A stretch of DNA of 64,000 bases, taken from Hyphomicrobiales bacterium (GTDB taxonomy: Bacteria; Pseudomonadota; Alphaproteobacteria; Rhizobiales; HXMU1428-3). Of this stretch, positions 17,796-26,397 are shown piece after piece. The notes under the pieces were generated by a model. The model worked only from the letters and a program-made list of their open reading frames with translations, was not told the origin of the DNA and searched no databases. The first letter of the stretch is position 1; each line of letters opens with the position of its first letter. Where the stretch lies: NCBI GenBank assembly GCA_021775425.1, contig JAJFHX010000043.1, positions 90,841-154,840 on the forward strand, given 5' to 3'. The translations under genes were made by a program, and so were the position numbers.

Positions 17796-19360
17796 TGAAA
17801 ATTCGCGCTCAAATTGGAAAGGTGCTTGATCTTGATAAATGCATTGGCTGTCACACATGCTCTGTGACCTGCAAAAATGTCTGGACCTCTCGTCAGGGTG
17901 TTGAGTACGCGTGGTTTAACAATGTTGAATCAAAACCAGGTGTTGGCTATCCCCGTAATTGGGAAGATCAAAAAGTCTGGAACGGTGGTTGGAAGCGTCA
18001 TTCCAATGGTAAGTTAACTCCAAAAATGGGTGGCAAGTTTCGCCTGCTGGCCAAAATATTCTCAAACCCTGACTTACCGGAGATTGATGATTATTACGAG
18101 CCATTTACTTTTGAGTATGAACGTTTGCAAAAGGCACCTGTTTCAAAAGCAATGCCTACAGCGCGGGCCCATTCAGCAATAACAGGTAAAAGAATTGAAA
18201 AACCTGTTTGGGGACCAAACTGGGAAGAAATTCTTGGCGGCGAATTTATTGAGCGTAGTGAAGACTATAACTTTGAAGGAATTCAAAAAGAAATATACGG
18301 CGAATTTGAAAATACCTTCATGATGTATTTGCCGCGTCTTTGCGAACATTGCCTAAACCCAACCTGCGTTGCCGCCTGTCCAAGCGGGGCGATTTATAAA
18401 CGTGAGGATGATGGCATTGTGCTGATTGACCAGGATAAATGCAGGGGCTGGAGGATGTGTGTTTCTGGTTGCCCTTACAAAAAAATATATTTTAACTGGC
18501 AATCAGGTAAATCAGAAAAATGTACATTCTGCTACCCACGCATTGAGGCTGGTGACCCAACTGTTTGCTCTGAAACTTGCGTTGGTCGCATTCGCTATCT
18601 TGGTGTTGTGCTTTATGATGCAGACCGGATAAAAGAAGCTGCTAGTGTTCCGAATGAAGAAGATCTATATCAGGCGCAACTTGATATTTTCCTTGACCCG
18701 CATGACCCATTAATCATCAAGCAGGCAAAGAAAGATGGTGTGCCGGATAGCTGGATACTGGCCGCGCAAAACTCGCCTGTTTATAAAATGGCAATGGACT
18801 GGAAGGTTGCTTTCCCTCTCCATCCTGAATACCGCACCCTGCCGATGGTGTGGTACATCCCACCGCTTTCCCCAATCCAAAACGCAGCTGAAAAGGGACA
18901 AGTTGAAATGCAAGGGGTCATCCCTGATGTGAGAAAATTGCGAATTCCGGTTAAATATCTCGCTAATCTCCTCACAGCCGGGAAAGAAGGCCCAATTGTC
19001 CAGGCCCTTGAGAGGATGATTGCGATGCGTGAATTTAAACGCGGGCAGAATGTTGATGGTGTCAGCGATATTGATTTGCTAACGCAAGTTGACCTTGATG
19101 AAGCAACCCTCAATGACATGTACCGCATTATGGCTCTTGCCAGTTATGAAGACAGGTTTGTCATCCCGACTAACCACCGTGAATATGCTGGTGAGACCCC
19201 TTTTGATAACGAAATTGCTTTCGACGTTCGCTCAGCCTGCGGCTTCAGTTTCGGTAATGGCTGCTCTGGCGGCGACAGCAAGCCAAACCTGTTTGGCGCA
19301 AAAACACACAAGAACACCATGAGCGGAAAAATCCATCAACCAGGTAGCAAAGGAGCCTGA
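17795..19360 (+). CDS. narH: Respiratory nitrate reductase beta subunit NarH
   Basis: 521 aa iron-sulphur subunit carrying electrons from NarI haems to NarG. It has four cysteine groups: C16-X2-C-X2-C-X3-C at the N-terminus, CEHCLNPTCVAAC, CRGWRMCVSGC and CTFCYPRIEAG...CSETC. The tryptophan in CRGWRMC replaces one cysteine, which is normal for NarH and gives a [3Fe-4S] cluster. Start codon overlaps the narG stop (TAATG). Confidence 0.97.
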   Translation: MKIRAQIGKVLDLDKCIGCHTCSVTCKNVWTSRQGVEYAWFNNVESKPGVGYPRNWEDQKVWNGGWKRHSNGKLTPKMGGKFRLLAKIFSNPDLPEIDDYYEPFTFEYERLQKAPVSKAMPTARAHSAITGKRIEKPVWGPNWEEILGGEFIERSEDYNFEGIQKEIYGEFENTFMMYLPRLCEHCLNPTCVAACPSGAIYKREDDGIVLIDQDKCRGWRMCVSGCPYKKIYFNWQSGKSEKCTFCYPRIEAGDPTVCSETCVGRIRYLGVVLYDADRIKEAASVPNEEDLYQAQLDIFLDPHDPLIIKQAKKDGVPDSWILAAQNSPVYKMAMDWKVAFPLHPEYRTLPMVWYIPPLSPIQNAAEKGQVEMQGVIPDVRKLRIPVKYLANLLTAGKEGPIVQALERMIAMREFKRGQNVDGVSDIDLLTQVDLDEATLNDMYRIMALASYEDRFVIPTNHREYAGETPFDNEIAFDVRSACGFSFGNGCSGGDSKPNLFGAKTHKNTMSGKIHQPGSKGA

Positions 19361-19363
19361 CCC

Positions 19364-20056
19364 ATGAAAACGTTTAAGATCCTAGGACTACTCCTGACTT
19401 ACCCTGAGGGCTCAGTCTTAAAATCTGGCCAGGAATTAGTGGAGGTTTTACGTAGTGAAAAAGTGTTGCCCGAAGCCTCCTTTGCATCCATTGAGGAGTT
19501 TATAAATACCCAATCAAGCAGAGATTTGATGGAGTTGCAGGAAGAATATGTAGAATTATTTGATCGTGGCCGTTCCCACTGCCTGCATTTGTTTGAACAT
19601 ATCCATGGCGAATCCCGTGATAGAGGTCAGGCCATGGTCGATCTGGTTGAGACCTACACGAGCAAAGGCCTGTTCATTGATCAAGCCGAGTTGTCGGATT
19701 ATCTGCCTTTATTTCTTGAATATCTTTCATATTGTGACTTCAAGGAGGCCAGTGAACTACTGGGTGACGCGATTGATGTCATATCCGTGATTGGTCGAAA
19801 ACTGGAAAAGCGCCAAGCGCCATATGCTCTGGTGTTTTCAGCCATCGAGGCTTTATCCGCCGTCAAACCCAATAAGATAAAAATCGAAGTGGCCCTGAAA
19901 GAATCCCCTAAAGACCCTGAGACATTAGAAGAGCTGGATGAGCAATGGAAGGAAGCGGAAGCCTTTACTGGCGACCCTGTCGCTGATTGCACCACCTGTA
20001 ACGCATTCCCCAATGCGACTGATGCGCTCAATAAATATGCTGGAGGTGTAAAATGA
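19364..20056 (+). CDS. narJ: Nitrate reductase assembly chaperone NarJ
   Basis: 230 aa cytoplasmic helical chaperone of the TorD/NarJ family. It is needed for insertion of the molybdenum cofactor into NarG and for membrane attachment of NarGH. The LQEEYVELFDRGRSHCLHLFEHIHGESRDRGQA block is the family hallmark (residues about 50-82). The C-terminal third is acidic and probably disordered. It overlaps narI by 4 bp (ATGA type), which implies translational coupling. Confidence 0.95.
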   Translation: MKTFKILGLLLTYPEGSVLKSGQELVEVLRSEKVLPEASFASIEEFINTQSSRDLMELQEEYVELFDRGRSHCLHLFEHIHGESRDRGQAMVDLVETYTSKGLFIDQAELSDYLPLFLEYLSYCDFKEASELLGDAIDVISVIGRKLEKRQAPYALVFSAIEALSAVKPNKIKIEVALKESPKDPETLEELDEQWKEAEAFTGDPVADCTTCNAFPNATDALNKYAGGVK

Positions 20057-20748
20057 CCCTAAATTATATAAATGAATTTCTGTTCGGATATTACCCCTAC
20101 ATTTGTCTCTCCGTTTTTCTAATCGGCAGTATTTTGCGTTATGATCGTGATCAATATAGCTGGAAGGCTGATTCAAGTCAGTTGCTGCGAAAAAAAGGCA
20201 TGAGGCTCGGCAATAACCTGTTTCATATCGGCATTATTTTGCTGTTCTTTGGTCATCTGGTTGGTCTTCTTACACCGCACGAAGTTTATCATCACTTTAT
20301 GACAGCAGAAACCAAACAGCTAATGGCTATGGTTGCTGGTGGTGTATTTGGTATAACCTGTTTTTTAGGTATGACCATTTTAGTTATCCGACGGTTGTTT
20401 GATGATCGGATCCGTGCAACCAGCAAACCTTCAGACATATTAATTCTGCTCATTCTTTATATACAGCTTATATTAGGGCTTCTTACTATTCCGGCTTCAG
20501 CTGAACATCTTGATGGCAGCTCCATGATCGCCCTTGCCAACTGGGCTCAGCACATCGTCACTTTCCGTGCTGGTGCGGCTGAATTCATTACTCATGAGGC
20601 CCTTATATTCAAGCTTCACCTAGTGCTTGGTTGTACAATTTTCTTATTATTTCCCTTCACGCGGCTTGTGCATATTTTTAGTGGCATCTCTGCGCCAATA
20701 AAATATCTGACCCGTTCTGGTTATCAGATCGTTCGCAAGAAAGGATAA
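20053..20748 (+). CDS. narI: Respiratory nitrate reductase gamma subunit NarI
   Basis: 231 aa di-haem cytochrome b that oxidises quinol and anchors NarGH to the membrane. Five membrane segments are visible. Histidines H58, H68, H189 and H207 have the same spacings (10 and 18) as the haem ligands H56/H66 and H187/H205 of E. coli NarI. Ends 3 bp before the next gene. Confidence 0.96.
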   Translation: MTLNYINEFLFGYYPYICLSVFLIGSILRYDRDQYSWKADSSQLLRKKGMRLGNNLFHIGIILLFFGHLVGLLTPHEVYHHFMTAETKQLMAMVAGGVFGITCFLGMTILVIRRLFDDRIRATSKPSDILILLILYIQLILGLLTIPASAEHLDGSSMIALANWAQHIVTFRAGAAEFITHEALIFKLHLVLGCTIFLLFPFTRLVHIFSGISAPIKYLTRSGYQIVRKKG

Positions 20749-20751
20749 GCT

Positions 20752-21222
20752 ATGCCGATATTTGTCAACGACATTGAAATTTCTGACGATGAAGTTCATG
20801 AGGAAATGCAACATCATCCTTCAAAGGATGTAAGTGAAGCGCGACATAAAGCGGCTCATGCATTGGTTATCAGGAAACTGCTCTTAATCGAAGCAGTTGA
20901 ACAAAACCTTATAGAAAAACTAAATGGCTGCTCTTCTTCAACAGAAGAAGACGCTATTGGCCAGCTCATTCACCAGCAGGTTGAATTAAAGCAAGCAGAT
21001 GAAGAGAGCTGTCAGCGTTATTTTGAAAACAACCAACAAAGATTTAAGGATAAGTCCAGTGATCAAATATTACCCTTTGAACTGGTTCATTCTCATATAC
21101 GCGAATATTTAGAAACTCGCTCACTACAATCCGGCATCAACTACTATTTAAAACAACTTGTAGGGAAGGCACAGATTGTCGGGTTTAAACTTGAAAGTTG
21201 CGATGGACCACTCGTCCAATGA
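20752..21222 (+). CDS. Nar-operon parvulin/SurA-like chaperone lacking the PPIase domain
   Basis: 156 aa. In many nar operons narI is followed by a parvulin-type peptidyl-prolyl isomerase of 250-300 aa related to NifM. Here the N-terminal helical part (about 1-97, VNDIEISDDEV...) runs into RYFENNQQRF, normally the lead-in to the catalytic domain. It then passes at once to LPFELVHSHIREYL, the helix that normally follows that domain. About 90 catalytic residues are therefore missing without a frameshift. It presumably acts as a folding helper only. Co-transcribed with nar. Confidence 0.7.
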   Translation: MPIFVNDIEISDDEVHEEMQHHPSKDVSEARHKAAHALVIRKLLLIEAVEQNLIEKLNGCSSSTEEDAIGQLIHQQVELKQADEESCQRYFENNQQRFKDKSSDQILPFELVHSHIREYLETRSLQSGINYYLKQLVGKAQIVGFKLESCDGPLVQ

Positions 21223-21263
21223 GAAATTGATAAAAGTTATGTCTAAAGGATTGAACGATTATC

Positions 21264-21923
21264 ATGAAAAATGAAGCATTTAGTAATCTGGTTGAAGGCT
21301 ATCGCCATTTTAGAAATAATTATCTTAGCGAGCAATATGTTGCTTATAGACTGTGGGCCACCAAATCACAAAAACCTCGCATCATGATGATTGCCTGTAG
21401 CGATAGCCGCGTGAACCCGGTTATTTTAACTCACGCAGGGTTGGGTGACGTGTTCATGGTGAATAATGTTGCTAATCTGATCCCTCCCTACAAAGAAGGA
21501 AAAGACACTCATCACAGCACCAGCTCTGCTCTTGAGTTTGCTCTTACTGAATTGGAGGTTGAAGAGATCATTATCCTTGGTCATAGCCAATGCGGTGGTA
21601 TAAAAGCTCTGATGAATGATATAAATAAAACTGCGTCTGGTACTTATAGTTTTATTGAGCCCTGGGTTCAGATTGCCGCCAAAGCGAAAGAGAAAGTTCA
21701 GTCGAATTATCCGGAATGCTCTCATGCAGAACAAACGACACTATGTGAAAAAGAAGCATTGCTGGTTTCTTTGGAAAATTTGGAAACTTTTCCCTGGGTT
21801 AAATCGGCACTCGAACAAGGCAAACTCAGAACACATGCTTGGTATTTTGATATTGGTAGTGGTGATATTTATGAATATAACGTTGATAAGGCCTGTTTTC
21901 TCCCATTACTCGATATGGAATGA
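21264..21923 (+). CDS. Beta-class carbonic anhydrase
   Basis: 219 aa zinc enzyme interconverting carbon dioxide and bicarbonate in the cytoplasm. The zinc and catalytic residues are visible: C45-X-D47-X-R49 (IACSDSRVNP) and H107-X2-C110 (GHSQCGG). It lies 41 bp after the chaperone gene and is probably the last gene of the nar transcript. A role supplying bicarbonate or buffering pH under nitrate respiration is inference only. Confidence 0.93.
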   Translation: MKNEAFSNLVEGYRHFRNNYLSEQYVAYRLWATKSQKPRIMMIACSDSRVNPVILTHAGLGDVFMVNNVANLIPPYKEGKDTHHSTSSALEFALTELEVEEIIILGHSQCGGIKALMNDINKTASGTYSFIEPWVQIAAKAKEKVQSNYPECSHAEQTTLCEKEALLVSLENLETFPWVKSALEQGKLRTHAWYFDIGSGDIYEYNVDKACFLPLLDME

Positions 21924-22256
21924 AAAAATCTGAAAATCGCAATTTGCACTGCTGCTATGAGTTTCCTGTCTTAAAGAGTGATACTAAAATGACAAATGGT
22001 GTGCCAACATTAATGAAGATTTTAAAACATCATTCTATCCCCAGAAGCTAAAGACACAAAAGACAAACCAACCAGGATCCGATTTGATGAGCGTCAATCA
22101 GATTCAGCGAGCATTGCTACAACTCCAATCAATGTCCGCTTCGGGTCAGAAAGTGACCTTTCTTCACTTTACTACAGATAGTCACTTTAGTGTAAGAAGC
22201 AGAAATTCGCATAAATGTTCCTCATCAAAATCTATGGAACAGATTAAAATAATTGA
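21924..22256. other. Noncoding stretch between carbonic anhydrase and integrase
   Basis: About 330 bp. A 57-codon open frame (22087-22260, +) has no recognisable family or ribosome site and runs into the integrase end. It contains the phrase AATGTCCGCTTCGGGTCA, a sequence I associate with dispersed noncoding DNA in proteobacteria rather than a gene. No clear terminator hairpin was found. Confidence 0.4.
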
Positions 22257-23456
22257 TTAAGAGTTTGTTTTAGCCGCCATTTTTAATGGTTTCATCGCTT
22301 GTTCAATGCGTTCACCAATTGCATCATTAGCTGCCATTAATGGATCAGCACTCAGATGAGCATAACGGGCGGTCGTTTGAGGTTGTGAATGCCCGACCAA
22401 ACCACCTAATATTGGCAAAGAGACACCTCCAATTGCACCAATGCTTGCAAATGTATGGCGGAGATCATGTATCCTTACATCTTCAAGGCCTGCCTCTTTT
22501 CGAATGCGTCTCCATGGGCGTTGAATATTAATCAGATGATTTCCAGATTTTCCACCACAAATTACAAACGGGTTATTATGAACACGTGGTAATTCAGCAA
22601 GCACTGTTAACGCTGGGGGACTGAGATAGATACTTTTTTGTCCTGTTTTACTGTCAGGCAGTCTTATCTGATGGTTTTCAAGTTGGATATGTTCCCAGCG
22701 CAATGTGAGTATTTCACTTAACCTCGCACCAGTGAAAAGTAAGAGTCGTATCGCAGCTACCATCCATGGTGTGGCCAGGCCTTTTTCTTCTGCATTCATC
22801 AATGCAATTCCAAGCCTGCCGAGTTCCTGTGAACTTAAAAAACGCTCATGTTTCTTCTCTGGATATTTCTCAATATGCCGACAGGGGTTTGAGCCCTCTA
22901 TTCTGGAACCATGCTTTTCACACCAATTAAAGAATTTAGAAAAAACCGCCAATGTTCTATTAGCAGCATACGGCTTATCTTTCATATTATGATGTATATG
23001 AGCTATATCAGATCTATTCACTTCTGATATTTGGCGTCGTTTAATATATTTCGGAATGTGAAGTCGTTTAATACGATGGTATTCATCCGCAGTATTTTGT
23101 TTGAGTTTCGTGTCAACATGAACGGTAAAAAATTCTTCAAGCAATTCACCAAGTGATTTTTCAGCCTTTGCCTTGTCTCTTGATTTTGCTGGGTCGTGCC
23201 CTGCGGCTACTTCACCCAATAATTTTTTAGCTGATAGCCGTGCCTGCTCTGGCGTGACGACACCATGCCGACCTATGGTCATCCTTCTTGTTCTACCGGC
23301 TCGGCCACCAAGACGATACTGTACCAGATATGTTTTCCGACCGGTCGGTGTGATTTTTAAACCAAACCCAGACAGTTCGCTATCCCAGAGATATACATCT
23401 CTTTCTTCAGCTTCGATTTGACCCACTAATCGTTTTGAAATTCTACCTTTTGCCAT
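22257..23456 (-). CDS. Tyrosine recombinase (tRNA-targeting integrase)
   Basis: About 399 aa integrase of the P4/DUF4102 type: an N-terminal arm-binding domain (MAKGRISKRLV... LSGFGLKITPTGRKTYLVQYR), a SAM-like core-binding domain (about 100-180) and a C-terminal catalytic domain. Catalytic residues are visible: Arg in TGARLSEIL, His-X2-Arg in IHDLRHTFAS, His in VGHSQPQTTARYAH and the nucleophile Tyr in that same motif. The frame is open to 23510, but homologues start near MAKGRI, so 23456 is preferred. It lies 144 bp from the tRNA remnant and reads into the element, the usual layout. Confidence 0.9.
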   Translation of the reverse strand: MAKGRISKRLVGQIEAEERDVYLWDSELSGFGLKITPTGRKTYLVQYRLGGRAGRTRRMTIGRHGVVTPEQARLSAKKLLGEVAAGHDPAKSRDKAKAEKSLGELLEEFFTVHVDTKLKQNTADEYHRIKRLHIPKYIKRRQISEVNRSDIAHIHHNMKDKPYAANRTLAVFSKFFNWCEKHGSRIEGSNPCRHIEKYPEKKHERFLSSQELGRLGIALMNAEEKGLATPWMVAAIRLLLFTGARLSEILTLRWEHIQLENHQIRLPDSKTGQKSIYLSPPALTVLAELPRVHNNPFVICGGKSGNHLINIQRPWRRIRKEAGLEDVRIHDLRHTFASIGAIGGVSLPILGGLVGHSQPQTTARYAHLSADPLMAANDAIGERIEQAMKPLKMAAKTNS

Positions 23457-23599
23457 GTGCTTACTGACGCCTCCAGTAAGCACGGTGAAAGGAAACTTCA
23501 AGGTGCCCAATAAATGACTATATCTCTATGATATTGATTTTATTTACTTTATGAACGTAAATAGATCTAGAGATATCTTCATATTTCTTATGAATTGAG

Positions 23600-23645
23600 A
23601 TTCCTAATCTGGGGGCCAGAGGTTCGAATCCTCTCGGGGACGCCA
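23600..23645 (+). other. tRNA-Arg(CCU) 3' remnant, probable attR of the island
   Basis: From the anticodon loop TTCCTAA (anticodon CCT) onward the sequence is a normal tRNA: T-arm AGAGG-TTCGAAT-CCTCT, acceptor strand CGGGGAC, discriminator G and CCA. The 5' half, including the D-arm and the GTCCCCG acceptor partner, is absent, and the 5' anticodon stem pairs for only three bases. This is what remains at the distal end after integration into a tRNA gene by crossover at the anticodon loop. The intact gene should lie beyond the left edge of the window. Confidence 0.8.
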
Positions 23646-23657
23646 TTTTTGCATGGG

Positions 23658-23984
23658 TTAGCTGTTTATTGTTTGTTTTATTTCTCGAGAACCGTTCACA
23701 GCGCCGACACCCCAACCGTTCCAGATATCATTGAAGCCAAAGAAGATGTTTAAATTATCAGTCCCCCGATAGGAGATGACAGTGCCACCATCATAATTAT
23801 AGGCAACGGCGTAGAAGCCTGCTTCAATTTCATCTGAACCTTCAAGAACATTACTCTGCTGACTTATAACTGCATTACCTATTTGTGAGCCTACACCCCC
23901 TAGGCCAGCTATACCTTCATTATAACCACGGTTGTATGAGTCCATTGCTAGAATGGCCTGCATTAATGTTGGTGATACAGTCAT
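23658..23984 (-). pseudogene. Truncated lipase (class 3 type, N-terminal part of an RTX-like hydrolase)
   Basis: 108 codons. The start MTVSPTLMQAILAMDSYNRGYN and the later VISYRGTDN and FNDIWNGWGVG are those of lipase-like proteins that in alphaproteobacteria continue for several hundred residues (catalytic GHSLGG region, often RTX repeats). The match stops right after NGWGVG and the frame ends 13 bp from the tRNA remnant. The catalytic serine region is therefore missing, and I regard it as a broken gene. Confidence 0.6.
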
Positions 23985-23986
23985 TT

Positions 23987-24682
23987 TTATCTCTCCGTCT
24001 TAAAAGCGCCACTAGCCAATGAATTTGCAAATCTATTATTCGATTTGATGCTCTCATAACGACTACCATCAAACATTATGTTATAATATTGCTGTATCCA
24101 CCCCAAAACCTTCTCAACCCGCCCGCGGGTCACAGGCTCGTCTGTGATCTCAAGTGTCAGACTTTTCAGCTCAACGCCTGGTCCAAATGTTGCCTCCAGA
24201 TTTGAAGGGTTGACTTTCTCAACACTGGCCGGGTCATCAATGTCAGTGAAGGTCACAAGCAGGGGATAATTATCTAGGGGAACTGTAAGAGGAGCACCGG
24301 TCTTTGCCACCAGAACGGCCTGGAATTTATCATTACCCCACACTCTTTGTTTCGAGCTAAATAAAATTCTTGTCGCTAAATTCGCCGTAAATTCAGTGTT
24401 TCCAGAATAATTTAATAAAGCAAAAAGATATTTGTTCTCAGGTAATTCAACGACAACAGCTTCACCCTTAATTTCAGGAAGCCACGCAGCCCCTTGCCCC
24501 AGAACAACAGAAATTATATTCCTATTCCAAAAAACGGAACTCACACTAGAGCCAGTATAAACCTGACCATCTTTTTCAACCTCAATGGTCATCTTCTCAT
24601 GCCAGCTATAGTGCGGCCAGAAAAAGAACCAGTAAGCCAGTGGCAATAAAATAATTAGAATGAGAATTTTCCATAATCTCAT
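23987..24682 (-). CDS. Membrane-anchored hypothetical protein next to truncated lipase
   Basis: 231 aa. One N-terminal hydrophobic segment (residues 4-22, ILILIILLPLAYWFFFW) anchors an extracytoplasmic domain of mixed beta and alpha character (YSWHEKMTIEVEKDGQVYTGSSV at its start). Similar short unknowns are common in alphaproteobacteria, but I cannot name a function. It ends 2 bp before the lipase fragment, so the two were an operon. With the acyltransferase remnant upstream it may once have served a secreted RTX-type hydrolase (inference). Confidence 0.7.
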   Translation of the reverse strand: MRLWKILILIILLPLAYWFFFWPHYSWHEKMTIEVEKDGQVYTGSSVSSVFWNRNIISVVLGQGAAWLPEIKGEAVVVELPENKYLFALLNYSGNTEFTANLATRILFSSKQRVWGNDKFQAVLVAKTGAPLTVPLDNYPLLVTFTDIDDPASVEKVNPSNLEATFGPGVELKSLTLEITDEPVTRGRVEKVLGWIQQYYNIMFDGSRYESIKSNNRFANSLASGAFKTER

Positions 24683-24756
24683 ATCAACCGCCGTTCCCTA
24701 AAGAATGAATTTCACTGTTTCAAATAGAACCTTATCTATTTAGACACACCAGATTC

Positions 24757-24963
24757 TTAAGTATTGTTTTCTTGGTTCGCCCCACCAATCTCCTGAACAA
24801 CTTGTTTACCGTCTTTGTTCTGCCCCCGTAGTTTGAAGGTCTGTCCCTTAAACACATCGTCTCTCAACCTGGCAAAAAGACCAGCCATGATTTTTTGATC
24901 ACCCATGATATCAAGTAACCAGTTTATCTCCCCTGAGCGCCATTCATCAGGGCGCAGTGTTTT
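24757..24963 (-). pseudogene. C-terminal remnant of a toxin-activating lysine acyltransferase (HlyC/RtxC type)
   Basis: 68 codons open without a start codon, preceded in frame by TGA at 24966-24964. The translation begins KTLRPDEWRSGEINWLLDI and continues with KIMAGLFARLRDDVFKGQ and KLRG, which follows the WxSGDxxWxxD and LxxxLRxxxFxG pattern at the end of HlyC-family proteins that acylate RTX toxins. The N-terminal two thirds, including the catalytic His, is gone. The region between 24683 and 24997 holds no other gene. Confidence 0.5.
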
Positions 24964-24997
24964 TCATGACTTGTCACTGTTAGCACGGCATTGAGAT

Positions 24998-26344
24998 TTA
25001 TTTATTAAATAAACCAACAATTTCAACATGGTGGGAGTGGGTGAACTGGTCGATGAGCTGGACGGATTTTAAATTATAGCCGCCTTCTGTCATGATGCGG
25101 GCATCGCGGGCGAAGCTGACAGGATTGCAGGATATGCTGACCAAGGTCGGCACGGCAGATTCTGCCAGCCTCATTGCCTGCAATTTTGCGCCTGCTCTTG
25201 GCGGGTCGATGATCACGGCATCATATGCATTTAATTCTTCTGGTGTGAGTGGTTCGCGGAATAAATCCCGCTGGTGTGCTGTTAATTTCGCATGATTCAT
25301 TTTGGCGGCATTATTCAGAGCTTTGACTGCGGACGGATTGTTTTCAAAACCATCCACTTTTCCTTTTTCCAGTACCGCGCCAGAAAATGTTCCGCAGCCA
25401 CAAAACAGGTCGGCAATATGTTCTGTCTGTTTTGGGAGCAATGACTGTATCGCCTCACTTAGGGCGCGTTCACCTTCAACAGTGGGCTGCAGAAAAGCGG
25501 CGGGGGGAAGCGCCACCTGAAGTTTGCCAAAGCTGATCTGCAATGCTTCTTTTTCGACGATGATTTCTGTTTCATCTTGAAATGACTCACGCCAGGAAAC
25601 ACGTGCGATTTTTGTTTTCTGTATCAGTTCGGCTGCCATTTCCAGAACGGATAAATCTGGTGTATCTTTCTGGCCGATTTGACCAGTTAATACGAGGTCA
25701 AACCGATCACCTATTTTCTGAATGAACACATCAACCGGGGTTGCTTTTCGTAGCACAGGATCGAGAGCATCTTTTAAAACGGAATGCAGTTTCATGATAT
25801 CTGCATCAGCTATCAGGCAGTGGCTTATGTCACTGATTGTTTTTGACCGACGCTTATAATAGCCGAGAAGCACGGTACCGTTTTTTTGTTTTAATGCTGT
25901 GAAGGTCACACGTCTGCGGTTTGCTGAAGATAGAAACAAAGGCGGCAGGGTTTGCTCTGGTTCGAGATTGTGCCTGCTGAGCGCTTCTTTGACGAGTGTC
26001 TGCTTCCAGTTTTGATAAAATTCTTCGCTGACATGCTGCAATGTGCAACCGCCGCAAACGTCATAATATTCACAAGCCGGTTTTATGCGATCTGCTGAGG
26101 GTGAGATGATGCGGAGGATTTCACCCTGTCTTGTCCCATCAGCTCTTCCCTCAAATTTAATTTCCAGCTGGTCACCTGGTACTGAACGATCTATGTAAAT
26201 ACGCCCAAGCTGGTCTGTTGTATAGCCGTCCCCTTTTGGGCCGAGGCCTTCTATTGTGACTTCGCTGATTTGTTGTTTTTGTTTTGCTGATTTTTTTGAT
26301 GATCGCCTTTTGTAAGACGACTTGCCTGATCGACGATTGTTCAA
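24998..26344 (-). CDS. 23S rRNA (uracil-5-)-methyltransferase, RlmD/TrmA family
   Basis: 448 aa SAM-dependent RNA methyltransferase. A very basic N-terminus (1-25) leads into a TRAM domain (about 27-80). Cysteines C91, C97, C100 and a later Cys bind the [4Fe-4S] cluster (CEYYDVCGGC). The Rossmann domain has ADLFCGCGTFS and the DPPRAG motif. The catalytic cysteine is in VSISCNPVSFARD. It methylates C5 of a uracil in 23S rRNA, or possibly tRNA; which position cannot be told from sequence alone. Confidence 0.9.
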   Translation of the reverse strand: MNNRRSGKSSYKRRSSKKSAKQKQQISEVTIEGLGPKGDGYTTDQLGRIYIDRSVPGDQLEIKFEGRADGTRQGEILRIISPSADRIKPACEYYDVCGGCTLQHVSEEFYQNWKQTLVKEALSRHNLEPEQTLPPLFLSSANRRRVTFTALKQKNGTVLLGYYKRRSKTISDISHCLIADADIMKLHSVLKDALDPVLRKATPVDVFIQKIGDRFDLVLTGQIGQKDTPDLSVLEMAAELIQKTKIARVSWRESFQDETEIIVEKEALQISFGKLQVALPPAAFLQPTVEGERALSEAIQSLLPKQTEHIADLFCGCGTFSGAVLEKGKVDGFENNPSAVKALNNAAKMNHAKLTAHQRDLFREPLTPEELNAYDAVIIDPPRAGAKLQAMRLAESAVPTLVSISCNPVSFARDARIMTEGGYNLKSVQLIDQFTHSHHVEIVGLFNK

Positions 26345-26397
26345 ATTTTATTTTTGCCTTTTCTTTTTATGACCAGCTCTCCCAAGACGACTTAACC

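Noticed and set aside
23518..23715. Minus-strand 65-codon frame reading MASPRGFEPLAPRLGI
   Set aside because: This is the antisense translation of a tRNA T-arm and acceptor end, a well-known false protein; the DNA is the tRNA-Arg remnant.
24683..24997. Region first read as empty between the unknown membrane protein and the rRNA methyltransferase
   Set aside because: Not empty: translating the minus strand shows a HlyC-type remnant, now listed; a full gene is rejected because an in-frame stop cuts it at 24964-24966.
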